Translations under genes and position numbers: made by a program
Notes under the pieces: model-generated
What the model was told of the DNA's origin: nothing
The model's database searches: none
The model's input: only the letters and a program-made list of their open reading frames with translations
NCBI GenBank assembly: GCA_963710615.1
Contig: CAVQBF010000002.1
Span: 372,001-436,000, forward strand
Origin: GCA-2746605 sp963710615
GTDB lineage: Bacteria > Bacteroidota > Ignavibacteria > Ignavibacteriales > Melioribacteraceae
Reading direction: 5' to 3'
DNA: 64,000 nt
In this document: in pieces, positions 17,274 to 26,130 of the stretch
Position numbering within the stretch: position 1 is the first letter of the stretch
Layout: the number at the start of each line of letters is the position of its first letter

Positions 17274-19308
17274 CTAATCTAAAAAGTCCCAAGAAATACC
17301 AATTTTTATCCCACCCTCCGGCATTGGATAATAAGGTATTACATAGTAATTGTTGCCTAAAATATTTTCATAAATAAAGTAGAATGTTGCTCTATCTTGG
17401 ATTCTTCCAGCCAAAAGGAAGTCCAATCTAAAATTATCGTTCTCAACATCATAAAACTGAAATGGTCTTAGAATATTATTTTCTAAATAGTAGCTTGAAG
17501 AACGCATCTGTTGAAAATCGTAGATTCTATAATCAATATTATCAAACAAATGAAAAGTAAAACCCGTTTTCAGATCAAGATTTGAATTGAATAAAGTATC
17601 AACATAATACAAACCTGAGGTAAGGTTGAATTTTGCATTTTGAGACAGTAAACTATTATCGTCTTGCAGATAATAGCTGAAATTATTTGAGAATAGTATA
17701 TTCCACAGTTGTACTCTGGAATTTACATTCATCCCACTGGTTTTTAGATCTTCAGTCCCTTTAAAAATTATTTTCGTTGAAGAAAGGGTAATGTCTTCCT
17801 CATTGAATACTGGAATGGCATTGTTACTTGATTGAACATTAAAATAGGAGACTGAAGTGGTTGTAAATTTTGAGTTAAGTTCAAATGATGCAAAAAATGT
17901 ATTAACATCTGAATTCATCTCATCAACTATATAGGGTTTTTCAACTATTGAATAAGGCTTATCAAAATATGAATAGCCTACCAACAAACTCAAATAGGGA
18001 GTGGGGTTAATGAGCAAGATCAAAACCTAAACCGTTATTATCTTGTGAATTATATTCTGAGAATTTACCAAAAAGTCCTGGTTTTAAAATTCCACCAAAC
18101 ATATCATAATTTAGAATACCTGTGGCGTAGTAATTATTTTGGGTTTCAAAATACTCAATCCCTTCTACACTGTAGTCTATATTTTCATATCCGAAAGTAA
18201 TTCTGGACTTAAAATCATTTATAGTTACATCATGGATAAAAGTTCCCTCAAGCAAGGTATATTTATTTTCATTATTAATTTTTGTGCTATCTGTTATTCT
18301 TCTTTTATATACATCAATATTTGAATTATATGAAAATCGAAATTCTGAATAGCCTGTTGGAATAAAATTCCCATATAAACTTCCTGAAATCAAATTAAAA
18401 GTTGTTGAATTCGTTTGGTCATCAAAATTAACAGGAGCTTGATTATTATAAATACTATTATTAGTTGCTAGCGGGTTAGTAATAAAATCTTCAACATCCA
18501 CTCCCCCATTTAGCGACGTGTTTAGTTTAAGATGATTATAATCTATTTTCGCATAGAGACTATCCATTAATTTGTAAATACCTTTAAGATTGAACTTCCA
18601 TGCTCCGAATTCAGAATTACTATAACTTTCATCAACTGAACTGTTTGTAATTCTAAAAGATAATGCGAGTCTAGGTAAGACTCTAGCACTAAAATAGGCA
18701 TCAACAAAACCTTCTTCATTTGATGCTTGATAATATCTAAATCTTGATATAGGTTTTTGTTGAAGAGAATCATTCGTCAAAATATTTATTGAAGAAATAT
18801 TATTGACGTTTCCGAATAGAAAAGCTCTATGAACAGGTTCAACTCCAATTTTGTAAATTGATTCAGTTTGCACTCGATTAAGATCGCTACTACCATTCCA
18901 TCTATTATTAAGTAAAAAATTATCAAAATTTATAGAAATATTTCCGTAACCAAAATTATAGATATTGGGCTCATTTGGGGTACCAAGATGACCTAAATCA
19001 GTGATTGAGGAGAAGGGTAGATAACTTAAAACATTTCCAGCATACTTATAATCTTGTCTATCAACTTCTTTTTTTGTCGTTCTGAAAGTTATGAGATTTT
19101 TATCGAGGTACTCACTTTTAAACGAAACTAAAAAGTCTTTGTAGATTGAAGATTTTTGTAATGAATCAACAGTTAGTGTAGAATCTTTAATGTTTATAGG
19201 GGGTTTAGCGATGTTAATCGAATCAATTTGAGCAATAAAAACTGAGTATGTAGTGCACAAAAGAAAAAATATAGTAATAAATTTATGTCTAGTAAATTTT
19301 TTAATCAA
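17274..19308 (-). CDS. Outer-membrane protein with TonB-plug-like domain (one frameshift)
   Basis: A ~675-aa outer-membrane protein. The signal sequence HKFITIFFLLCTTYSVFIAQ is followed by a plug-like region (DYKYAGNVLSYLPFSSITDLG, ISINFDNFLLNNRWNGSSDLNRV, YKIGVEPVHRAFLFGNVNNISSINILT). The rest alternates beta strands to the C-terminal GGIKIGISWDFLD. The frame changes at 18007-18023: the N-terminal part stops after FGFDLAH-like sequence and the C-terminal part begins in the next frame at INPTPYLSLLVGYSYF. It has no obvious TonB box or carboxypeptidase-like domain. Located beside the exported amylase, so it may import or display its product; that is inference. Confidence 0.65.
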
Positions 19309-19505
19309 TTATAAACTCTCTATAAAATGTCCATCTCCAAAATACCAAATTAGATTGAGTGTAACAATATCAGGGAATTTTATGGTAGATTAGAATAATT
19401 ATAATGAAACTTGAACCTCTCTTTTGATTAGTATTGATAGGGAGTTCAAAGGATTAAAAAAATAAAAATATTTTGTTTTATTTAAAAAATTAAATATCTT
19501 TTCGG

Positions 19506-19526
19506 TGCATTCATTAACTAACAAAT
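19506..19526 (+). repeat. Duplicated 21-nt leader, copy 1
   Basis: The 21-nt sequence beginning TGCATTCATTAACTAAC occurs here, 15 nt before the histone-like ATG, and again at 19955-19975 upstream of the HU gene. The match is exact, although the flanking sequences differ. Confidence 0.85.
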
Positions 19527-19540
19527 TATTAAGGAAAAAT

Positions 19541-19942
19541 ATGGCAAAAGCAAAAGCAAAACCAGCCGCTAAAAAAGCCGCAGTGAAAAAACCTGCAGCG
19601 AAAAAGGCAGCCCCAAAGAAAGCCGCAGCTAAGAAGCCTGCCGCTAAAAAAGCCGCAGTGAAAAAACCTGCAGTAAAAAAGGCAGCTCCAAAGAAAGCCG
19701 CAGCTAAGAAGCCTGCCGCTAAAAAAGCCGCAGTGAAAAAACCTGCAGTAAAAAAGGCAGCTCCAAAGAAAGTCACAGCTAAGAAGCCTGCCGCTAAAAA
19801 AGCCGCAGTTAAAAAACCTGCAGTAAAAAAGGCAGCTCCAAAGAAAGCCGCAGCTAAGAAGCCAGCTGCTAAAAAAGCCGCAGTTAAAAAAAGTACAGTA
19901 AAAAAGGCAGTGACTAAGAAAGCTGCTCCAAAGAAAAAATAA
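19541..19942 (+). CDS. Lysine/alanine-rich histone H1-like protein
   Basis: A 133-aa protein made almost wholly of A, K, P and V in PAKKAA/AVKKPA motifs, like the C-terminal tail of histone H1 and bacterial H1-like proteins. It should bind DNA or RNA by charge and help pack the nucleoid. The ATG at 19541 (MAKAKAKPAAKK) follows AAGGA at good spacing; upstream in-frame GTG at 19505 lies in the duplicated leader. A long frame on the opposite strand is a shadow of the repeats. It is followed at once by an HU gene with a similar tail. Confidence 0.8.
   Translation: MAKAKAKPAAKKAAVKKPAAKKAAPKKAAAKKPAAKKAAVKKPAVKKAAPKKAAAKKPAAKKAAVKKPAVKKAAPKKVTAKKPAAKKAAVKKPAVKKAAPKKAAAKKPAAKKAAVKKSTVKKAVTKKAAPKKK
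19563..19905 (+). repeat. 75-bp coding tandem repeat (25 codons, ~4.5 copies)
   Basis: The 25-residue unit K-P-A-A-K-K-A-A-V-K-K-P-A-V-K-K-A-A-P-K-K-A-A-A-K repeats with near-identical codons, so the DNA itself is repeated. Copies differ at a few bases (for example a V-T variant near 19770). Unit length is a multiple of three, so copy-number change would keep the frame. Confidence 0.85.
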
Positions 19943-19954
19943 ATATAGTTTTTA

Positions 19955-19975
19955 TGCATTCATTAACTAACAAAT
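19955..19975 (+). repeat. Duplicated 21-nt leader, copy 2
   Basis: Exact second copy of the leader at 19506. Here an ATG precedes it and it opens a 10-codon frame, MHSLTNKSKR then TAA, ending five bases before the HU start codon. Confidence 0.85.
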
Positions 19976-19990
19976 CAAAGAGGTAAAATT

Positions 19991-20407
19991 ATGGCAAAAG
20001 CAAAACCAGCAAAAAAGAAAGCTGCTGCAAAAAAACCAGCTGCTAAAAAAGCTGCTCCTAAAAAAGCTGCTGTAAAAAAACCAGTTGCTAAAAAAGCTGC
20101 AGCTCCCCAAAAACCAACTGTTCCTAAAGGACCATACACAAAGGGTGATATTGTTGATCACTTAGCATTTAGTTTAGATGTAACAAAGAAAAAAGCCAAT
20201 GACTTCTTAAATGAACTTAATACTTTAGTGGCTAAAAATGCTAAAAAAACATTTACAGTTCCTGGTTTAGGTAAATTCTATACTGCAAAAACCAAGAAAA
20301 GAAATGGTAGAAATCCTTCAACAGGTCAAGCTATTGTTATTCCAGCTAAGAATAAAGTTAAATTCAGAGTTGGTAAAGCTTTACAAGATTCAGTGTTTGG
20401 AAAATAA
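19991..20407 (+). CDS. HU/IHF-family DNA-binding protein with N-terminal Lys/Ala tail
   Basis: A 138-aa nucleoid protein. Residues 1-45 are a basic PAKKA tail. The HU fold follows from YTKGDIVDHLAFSLDVTKKKANDFLNELN to the beta arm with TFTVPGLGKFYTAKTKKRNGRNPSTGQAIVIPAKNKVKFRVGKALQDSV, including the arm RNP-x-T-G motif. GAGG precedes the ATG. HU normally has no tail (~90 aa); here the tail resembles the neighbouring histone-like protein, suggesting a shared origin. Both genes share a duplicated leader and probably shared control. Confidence 0.92.
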   Translation: MAKAKPAKKKAAAKKPAAKKAAPKKAAVKKPVAKKAAAPQKPTVPKGPYTKGDIVDHLAFSLDVTKKKANDFLNELNTLVAKNAKKTFTVPGLGKFYTAKTKKRNGRNPSTGQAIVIPAKNKVKFRVGKALQDSVFGK

Positions 20408-20431
20408 ACACAAATCTTTATAGAGTTCAAT

Positions 20432-20459
20432 AAAGTCCGGTATATGCCGGACTTTTTAT
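20432..20459 (+). terminator. Rho-independent terminator after the HU gene
   Basis: AAAGTCCGG at 20432-20440 and CCGGACTTT at 20447-20455 form a perfect 9-bp stem with a 6-nt loop, then a T run. It also faces the convergent membrane-protein gene. Confidence 0.85.
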
Positions 20460-20466
20460 TTTTAAA

Positions 20467-20979
20467 CTATTTCTCTTTATTTTTTCTTTGCGGGGTGTTA
20501 TCCACTGCGATTTTATTTATTTTTTCTAATAGGAAGGTATATAGATCTTTCGTAATATTGGTTAAAATAATGGTCAGTAATTTATTGTAGTCTTTAATGT
20601 GAGGACTAATGCCAAGTTTTACTTCATCCGTTTTTATATAAAGCGGCATATAAGCTCTGCCTGAAAAAATTCCCCCAGTAATTTCTTTTATATCCGAGTG
20701 ATAAATTTCAACCTTCCTATCATTTAGAACGAAGTCGTAGCAGATCATCTTTTCATTATCAATCTCTATTTCAAAAGGAAAAGATTTATACATACGAAAA
20801 TAAAATCGATTGAGAACATAAATCATAATCACAGTTATAATTAAAGGGAATATGAATTTCCAATTGGTGAGCATTCCTAATACAGAGGCAATTAGATAAA
20901 ACAACAAGATAAAATTCGCCGGAATATTCGCATATCGGTAAATTAATTTGGGGAAAAATGAATACTTAAATTTTTTCAT
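20467..20979 (-). CDS. Small membrane protein with PH-like domain, unknown
   Basis: A 170-aa protein with two adjacent transmembrane helices (~18-36 and ~42-60). A cytoplasmic beta-rich region follows (PFEIEIDNEKMICYDFVLNDRKVEIYHSDIKEITGGIFSGRAYMPLYI) that resembles a bacterial PH domain. The C-terminus is basic and polar. No operon partner; it sits divergent from ypdA. Function unknown. Confidence 0.65.
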   Translation of the reverse strand: MKKFKYSFFPKLIYRYANIPANFILLFYLIASVLGMLTNWKFIFPLIITVIMIYVLNRFYFRMYKSFPFEIEIDNEKMICYDFVLNDRKVEIYHSDIKEITGGIFSGRAYMPLYIKTDEVKLGISPHIKDYNKLLTIILTNITKDLYTFLLEKINKIAVDNTPQRKNKEK

Positions 20980-21024
20980 ATTTAGAATAAAATGAATTTA
21001 CAAAATCAAATGATAGGTATTTCA

Positions 21025-21032
21025 TATATTTG
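21025..21032 (+). promoter_or_regulatory. Possible -7 promoter element of ypdA
   Basis: TATATTTG fits TAnnTTTG of Bacteroidota promoters and lies 44 bp before the ypdA ATG. No TTTG is found at the ideal 19-nt spacing, so support is partial. Confidence 0.35.
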
Positions 21033-21076
21033 CAACTCAAAATTATTAAAAGATTATAACATTAATTGATATTATT

Positions 21077-22060
21077 ATGAGTGTTGCAAAAAAAGAGTAT
21101 GATGTGATCATAATAGGAGCAGGTCCAATTGGGCTTGCCTCTGCTATTGAAGCGAAGAAAAATAAATTCTCCTGTTTAATTCTTGAAAAAGGTTGTCTTG
21201 TAAATTCAATTTATAACTATCCTACTAATATGACATTCTTTTCAACCTCAGAGCGTTTAGAAATTGGTGAAGTACCCTTTATCTCGCACGGAGTAAAACC
21301 AACAAGAACTGAGGCACTTGAGTATTATAGAAGAGTAAAAGATTCTTGGAAAATAAATGTAAACACTTATGAGAAAGTAACTCATATAACAAGAGATAAT
21401 GGTTCGTTTAATATAAAAAGTGATAAAGGAAATTATACGTCTAGTTACCTGATAGTTGCAACTGGATTTTTTGATTTCCCAAATTTGATGAATATACCTG
21501 GAGAAGAATTAGATAAAGTAAAGCATTACTATACGGAACCTCATCCATATGCCTATCAGAATCTTGTTGTAATTGGGGGAGGGAATTCGGCCGTTGATGT
21601 TGCATTAGAAACATATAGGCGTGGAGCAAATGTAACATTGATTGTAAGAGATAATGGACTTGAAGATAATGTTAAATATTGGGTAAGACCCGATATTGAA
21701 AATAGAATCAATGAAGGTGAAATTACTGCGCACTTTAATTCAAAGGTAGTTGAGATCAAATCATATAGTGTGATAATAGAAACTCCAAACGATAAAATTG
21801 AAATTGAAAATGATTTTGTGTTAGCAATGACTGGTTATCAACCCGATTTTGATTTGTTAAAACAAATGGAGATTGATTTTATTGATGATGAAAACCGTAT
21901 TCCCATTTTTGATGATAAAAATTATGAAACAAATATCAGTAAATTATTTTTAGCAGGTGTTGTTTGCGGTGGTATGCAGACCGGAAAATGGTTCATTGAA
22001 AATTCAAGAGAACATGCACCTAAAATATTTGAACGCATCAAGGAATATCACAATAGCTAA
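21077..22060 (+). CDS. ypdA: YpdA, bacillithiol disulfide reductase
   Basis: A flavin pyridine-nucleotide oxidoreductase that uses NADPH to reduce oxidised bacillithiol. The FAD motif is DVIIIGAGPIGLASA (~9-23) and the NADPH motif is LVVIGGGNSAVDVALE (~167-182). The family signature CLVNSIYNYPTNMTFFSTSERLEIG is present, and the C-terminus has FLAGVVCGGMQTGKWFIENSREHA. The active-site Cys (GCLVNSIYN) is at ~41. Length 327 aa is normal. Together with BshA at the left edge it shows a functioning bacillithiol redox system. Confidence 0.93.
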   Translation: MSVAKKEYDVIIIGAGPIGLASAIEAKKNKFSCLILEKGCLVNSIYNYPTNMTFFSTSERLEIGEVPFISHGVKPTRTEALEYYRRVKDSWKINVNTYEKVTHITRDNGSFNIKSDKGNYTSSYLIVATGFFDFPNLMNIPGEELDKVKHYYTEPHPYAYQNLVVIGGGNSAVDVALETYRRGANVTLIVRDNGLEDNVKYWVRPDIENRINEGEITAHFNSKVVEIKSYSVIIETPNDKIEIENDFVLAMTGYQPDFDLLKQMEIDFIDDENRIPIFDDKNYETNISKLFLAGVVCGGMQTGKWFIENSREHAPKIFERIKEYHNS

Positions 22061-23535
22061 TTAAGCAGGATCATTTTTTTAGTTTCAATTAAATTATTTA
22101 TACTAAGGCGATAGAAATATATACCGCTTGATAACTTTTGATTTAATTTATCTGTATTAAATTCTACATTGTAAATACCTGGCTTCTGCAGCTCGTTTAC
22201 TAGCGTTGCTACTTCTTTTCCAAGAATATCGAAAACTATAAGCTTTACTTCTTTTGTCTCTCGTCTTTCGTCTATTGGGACACTGTATTTTATTGTTGTA
22301 CTTGGATTAAATGGATTTGGGAAGTTCTGCTCAAGTTTAATAAATTTAGGAGATAAGGAACTAACGGAATTAACATTATCATCAATAAACTTAAAGATTG
22401 CACCGGAATTATAATCTGCAAAATAAAGCTCTTTGTTTTGATCAACTCCAAAAGTTGAAATTCTTGCATTGAATTTTTTTACAAAATTATTTGTAGTGTC
22501 ATCTGGATCAAGAGCCCAAATATTACCTGTTACAAAATCACCATAAACATATTTATTTAATAATTGAGGAACACTTGTTCCGCTATATACATATCCACCT
22601 GTTATTGAATACCCGCCATTAGAATTATGGCCATATTCCCAAATTGGTAAATCTAATCCGTCTTGATTGCAATTACTAGAAGGGCTGTAACAATGAAATC
22701 CTTCCATAATTTTCCAGCCATAATTACCTCCATTTTCAATGATATTAATTTCCTCCCACGCACCTTGTCCAACATCTGCGGCCCAAAGTCTGCCAATATC
22801 ATCAAAACTAAACCGCCAAACATTTCTTAATCCGTAGGCAAATATTTCTTCAGCAATATTTAAATTATTTCCTTTGTAAGGGTTATCATTTGGGATTCTG
22901 TATTTTTTGTCAAATTCCTCATTATCAACGTCAATCCGAAGAATTTTGCCTAGAAGGGAAGTAAGATTTTGGGCTCGGTTTTCAGGATCACCACCAGAGC
23001 CACCATCTCCTAAACTTATATAAAGAAATCCATCTGGACCAAATGAGGTCTGACCGCCATTATGATTCGAATAAGGCTGATCTATTTCTAAAAGAATAAC
23101 TTCACTCTTTGGATCAGCAGAATTTTTATCCGCTGAAAGTGAAAAACGAGAAATAATTGATCGCCTTGGATTGCTTCTGGTATAATTGACATAAAAATAA
23201 CCGTTAACAATAAAGTTCGGATGGAATGCTAAACCCAGCAATCCTTGTTCACCACCAAATAATACGCTATCTCGTAAATCCAAAAATATAGAGGATGAAG
23301 AGACGTCAGAGGTATTTTCAAAAACATGAATAATTCCTTCTTGCGAAACAACGAATAGCCTATTGGAATTATCATTTGGAAATTGGATATCCACAGGACT
23401 TGAGAAAGTTAAATTGGGAAAAGCTCTAACAATATTGGTTTGAGCATTTATAATCTCAAGAAATGGGGATGTAAAACTTAGAGTAACAAAGAGTAGTAAT
23501 ACTAGATGGTATTCTAATATATATATTCGATTCAT
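22057..23535 (-). CDS. T9SS-exported PQQ-type glucose/sorbosone dehydrogenase
   Basis: A 492-aa secreted six-bladed propeller oxidoreductase of the GSDH family. After the signal region come IVRAFPNLTFSSPVDIQFPNDNSNRLFVVSQEG, the catalytic segment YSNHNGGQTSFGPDGFLYISLGDGGSGGDP (~155-185) and GLRNVWRFSFDDIGRLWAADVGQGAWEEINIIENGGNYGW. The last ~90 residues form a type IX sorting domain (LEQNFPNPFNPSTTIKYSVP ... SSGIYFYRL ... KKMILLN). The usual substrate is an extracellular aldose, with PQQ as cofactor. Its 3' end overlaps the ypdA stop by four bases. Confidence 0.92.
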   Translation of the reverse strand: MNRIYILEYHLVLLLFVTLSFTSPFLEIINAQTNIVRAFPNLTFSSPVDIQFPNDNSNRLFVVSQEGIIHVFENTSDVSSSSIFLDLRDSVLFGGEQGLLGLAFHPNFIVNGYFYVNYTRSNPRRSIISRFSLSADKNSADPKSEVILLEIDQPYSNHNGGQTSFGPDGFLYISLGDGGSGGDPENRAQNLTSLLGKILRIDVDNEEFDKKYRIPNDNPYKGNNLNIAEEIFAYGLRNVWRFSFDDIGRLWAADVGQGAWEEINIIENGGNYGWKIMEGFHCYSPSSNCNQDGLDLPIWEYGHNSNGGYSITGGYVYSGTSVPQLLNKYVYGDFVTGNIWALDPDDTTNNFVKKFNARISTFGVDQNKELYFADYNSGAIFKFIDDNVNSVSSLSPKFIKLEQNFPNPFNPSTTIKYSVPIDERRETKEVKLIVFDILGKEVATLVNELQKPGIYNVEFNTDKLNQKLSSGIYFYRLSINNLIETKKMILLN

Positions 23536-23627
23536 TTTTTTACATTTATTTTATTTGATAAAATATTTATCTTAAAAAGACAGTTTGTCTAAAATATAAA
23601 AATTTGAATAAAAATTTAGAGGTAAAA

Positions 23628-24212
23628 ATGAATAACAAAAGAAAAACGCCAATTATTTTGATTGTAATGATTATAACTTTTATTGCAACATCCATTGTGC
23701 CAGGTCAAACTACTAAAACTTATAATAATTTTTCTTTATACGATTACAATAAAGAATTACATTCGCTTGAAGATTTCGCGAATAAGGAAGGAATAGTTGT
23801 TTTATTTGTGGCCACACAGTGCCCCGTATCTAACGATTACAATGGTAGAATGGCAGAATTATTTAATCAATTTAAAGATGATTTTTCCTTTATTGGAATT
23901 AACTCCAATAAACAAGAAGACATTGAAGAAATAAAAACTCATGCGAGCAAAAATAATTTGGATTTTGTAATTCTGAAAGATAGCAATAATGTGATTGCCG
24001 ATAATTTTGGAGCAAGTTTTACACCTGAAATTTATGTTCTTAGTAACAATTTTGAGCAGCTTTATCATGGAAGAATTGATGATTCCAGGAAAGAAGAAAA
24101 TATTGAAGTAGAAGATTTAAAAAATGCACTATTAGAAATTAAATTAGGAAAAGAAGTATCAGTAAAAGAAACGAAAGCATTTGGCTGCACAATAAAAAGA
24201 GTTGATAAATAA
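23628..24212 (+). CDS. Exported redoxin/AhpC-TSA-family thioredoxin-fold protein
   Basis: A ~194-aa protein with an N-terminal membrane or signal segment (TPIILIVMIITFIATSIV) and a thioredoxin fold. The active-site segment is FVATQCPVSNDYNGRMAELF, so it has a single Cys-Pro-Val-Ser peroxiredoxin-like site rather than C-x-x-C. VADNFGASFTPEIYVL carries the conserved cis-Pro. AGAGG six bases before 23628 selects that ATG over the upstream TTG at 23604. The next gene is a C-x-x-C thioredoxin, starting one base after this stop. Confidence 0.82.
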   Translation: MNNKRKTPIILIVMIITFIATSIVPGQTTKTYNNFSLYDYNKELHSLEDFANKEGIVVLFVATQCPVSNDYNGRMAELFNQFKDDFSFIGINSNKQEDIEEIKTHASKNNLDFVILKDSNNVIADNFGASFTPEIYVLSNNFEQLYHGRIDDSRKEENIEVEDLKNALLEIKLGKEVSVKETKAFGCTIKRVDK

Positions 24213-24213
24213 A

Positions 24214-24702
24214 ATGAAAAATTATTTTTTATTTTTCATATTACTCAGTTTCCTGACTTACGGTCAATCAGATGATTCAATTGAGATTAAGTCTATTGCT
24301 CAAAATGAAATAGATAATTTAATTGAAAATAGAAAAGGGAAGCTACTTTTAATAAATATTTGGGCTACTTGGTGTATCCCATGCAGAGAAGAATTCCCCG
24401 ATTTAGTTGAGCTTTCACAAAATTATCAAAATGAACTAGATGTAGTTGCAATAAGTGTTGATTTTAAGGAAGATATTGAAAATAAGATAATACCATTTCT
24501 AAAAAAGAATAAAGTTGAATTCCCCGTTTATATAAATGGTTTCAAGAAAGATGATCAACTTATCAACTATTTCAGTAAAGATTGGAATGGAGCAATACCT
24601 GCTACATTTATTTATGATAAGAATGGAAAACAAGTTAAATATATAGAAGGGAAGCATTCATTTGAAAGTTTCTCTTCTATAATTCAAAAATTAATTGATT
24701 AA
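24214..24702 (+). CDS. TlpA/ResA-like thiol-disulfide oxidoreductase
   Basis: A 162-aa exported thioredoxin. Signal peptide MKNYFLFFILLSFLTYGQ; active site IWATWCIPCREEFPDLVEL (C-x-x-C); cis-Pro in GAIPATFIYDKNG. It would reduce disulfides in the periplasm, for example of cytochrome c apoproteins, and could recycle the redoxin encoded directly upstream. The ATG at 24214 starts the signal peptide; 24202 would overlap the previous gene without need. It converges on the EVE gene with a four-base overlap. Confidence 0.87.
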   Translation: MKNYFLFFILLSFLTYGQSDDSIEIKSIAQNEIDNLIENRKGKLLLINIWATWCIPCREEFPDLVELSQNYQNELDVVAISVDFKEDIENKIIPFLKKNKVEFPVYINGFKKDDQLINYFSKDWNGAIPATFIYDKNGKQVKYIEGKHSFESFSSIIQKLID

Positions 24703-25175
24703 ATACTAATTCCGCCCATTTTAAGAATTTCATTAAACTCTTTTTTAGCAACAGGCATAACTGATAAACGATTTCCTCTCTGCACTAATTTCATTGCTTG
24801 CAGTTTTGAATTTTCTTTGATTTCAGCTAATGTTGCGGGAGTCTTAAACTTTTTCACAAGTTTTATATCAACCATTATCCAAGTTGGATTTTCTTCCTTA
24901 CTTTTTGGGTCAAAATGTTTATCATCAGGGTCAAAAGCTGTAAAATCTGGATAGCCTTCTTTCACAACTTTACAAACACCAACTACTGCATTAGGCTCAG
25001 TATTACTGTGATAGAATAAAACATAATCACCTTTTTCCATATCATCACGCATAAAGTTTCTTGCTTGATAATTCCTAACGCCATCCCAATAAGTAGTTTT
25101 ATTTTTACTTTTTGCTAAATCATCAATTGAAAAAACTGATGGTTCAGACTTAACAAGCCAATATTTCACTGCCAT
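24699..25175 (-). CDS. EVE-domain protein
   Basis: A 158-aa single EVE domain (PUA-like fold), starting AVKYWLVKSEPSVFSIDDLAK and including TYWDGVRNYQARNFMRDDMEKGDYVLFYHSN and ENPTWIMVDIKLVKKF. Known EVE proteins bind modified cytosines or modified RNA bases; some act in restriction of modified DNA, but stand-alone copies such as this one are mostly housekeeping with unclear role. No restriction genes are near. Confidence 0.92.
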   Translation of the reverse strand: MAVKYWLVKSEPSVFSIDDLAKSKNKTTYWDGVRNYQARNFMRDDMEKGDYVLFYHSNTEPNAVVGVCKVVKEGYPDFTAFDPDDKHFDPKSKEENPTWIMVDIKLVKKFKTPATLAEIKENSKLQAMKLVQRGNRLSVMPVAKKEFNEILKMGGISI

Positions 25176-25219
25176 TTTCTCACCTTATTTTTTAAAATTT
25201 ATTATGACAAAAATATAAA

Positions 25220-26050
25220 TTATCCTAAATATTTTTTAAACCACCTTTTTCTTAAGTCATCAACTTCTGATTTATGGTTTCTTAAAAAGTGATCGCCATT
25301 TTCCAGTAAAACAAGTTTATGCTCTATATTATTTTCCAAAAATTTATAAGATAAATCTAACGAATGATGAGCTGGTATTCTTTCATCCTTTGTTCCGTGG
25401 ATAAGAAGTGTGGGCGTATTCCTTGAATATTTATCTATGTGGTTAAGAATTGTCCTTTCTCTGCAAAAATTCTCATCCAAATCGTGGTGATTTCGCTCTA
25501 ATAATTTTTTCATAAAGTTACTTTCATCAACCGAACATTGAACATTTGATATTCCTCCTGTTGAAATTGCCACTTTAAAATTATGATTCTTAGTTAAAGT
25601 TAAATAAGTCATCATTCCGCCACGGCTCCAGCCTTCAATGCCCCAATTATTCTTATCTGCAAAATTAAACTCGTTTGCTAAAGGAACTAAATTTGAAACA
25701 TCATTTAGATCAGAGCCACCAAATTCATCTTTTCCTTCAGCGCCTACATTTCCTCTATACTGACTTTCAAATACTACATAGCCCCAACTTGCCAATTGCC
25801 CTAAAATTCCCTGAGCATTAAAATCATCAAGAGAACCAGCATTTCTAAATCCACCTCTACACCAAATCACACAAGGATACTTTTTACCTGTATATTTTGG
25901 ATAAGCTAAATATCCGTTCACTTTTAATTCATCAGATTGATAAATCATTCTCTCAACAATCACATCATCAACGGATGCTGAACCCCAACCGCTTTTTATT
26001 ATTTTCTTCTGAATTTCGGTAAGATCTAGACTTTTTCTTTCTAGGATCAT
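25220..26050 (-). CDS. Alpha/beta hydrolase, prolyl-oligopeptidase (S9)-like
   Basis: A 276-aa hydrolase without the N-terminal propeller. The nucleophile elbow is GIEGWSRGGMMTYL, the acid lies in PTLLIHGTKDERIPAHHSLDLSYKFL and the catalytic His in LLENGDHFLRNHK. The oxyanion segment is YPCVIWCRGGFRN. It may be a peptidase or an esterase; the absence of a signal peptide points to the cytoplasm. The ATG at 26048-26050 begins MILERKSLDLTEIQ. Confidence 0.85.
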   Translation of the reverse strand: MILERKSLDLTEIQKKIIKSGWGSASVDDVIVERMIYQSDELKVNGYLAYPKYTGKKYPCVIWCRGGFRNAGSLDDFNAQGILGQLASWGYVVFESQYRGNVGAEGKDEFGGSDLNDVSNLVPLANEFNFADKNNWGIEGWSRGGMMTYLTLTKNHNFKVAISTGGISNVQCSVDESNFMKKLLERNHHDLDENFCRERTILNHIDKYSRNTPTLLIHGTKDERIPAHHSLDLSYKFLENNIEHKLVLLENGDHFLRNHKSEVDDLRKRWFKKYLG

Positions 26051-26130
26051 TTTATCACATCAATTTTTATTTCAAATTAACTAAATTAACAACATCAAAA
26101 TAATATTTTCGAAATAATAATTACATCAAA

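Noticed and set aside
19563..19905. CRISPR-like regularly spaced repeat
   Set aside because: Units are contiguous, coding and have no unique spacers.
19399..19959. Long - strand frame opposite the histone-like gene (rich in A, F, G, L)
   Set aside because: It is the complement of the Lys/Ala codon repeats; the + strand has the ribosome site and the recognisable protein.
23575..23590. AGACA-N3-TGTCT inverted repeat between divergent genes as an operator
   Set aside because: Arms are only 5 bp and such dyads are expected by chance; no repeat of it elsewhere noticed.
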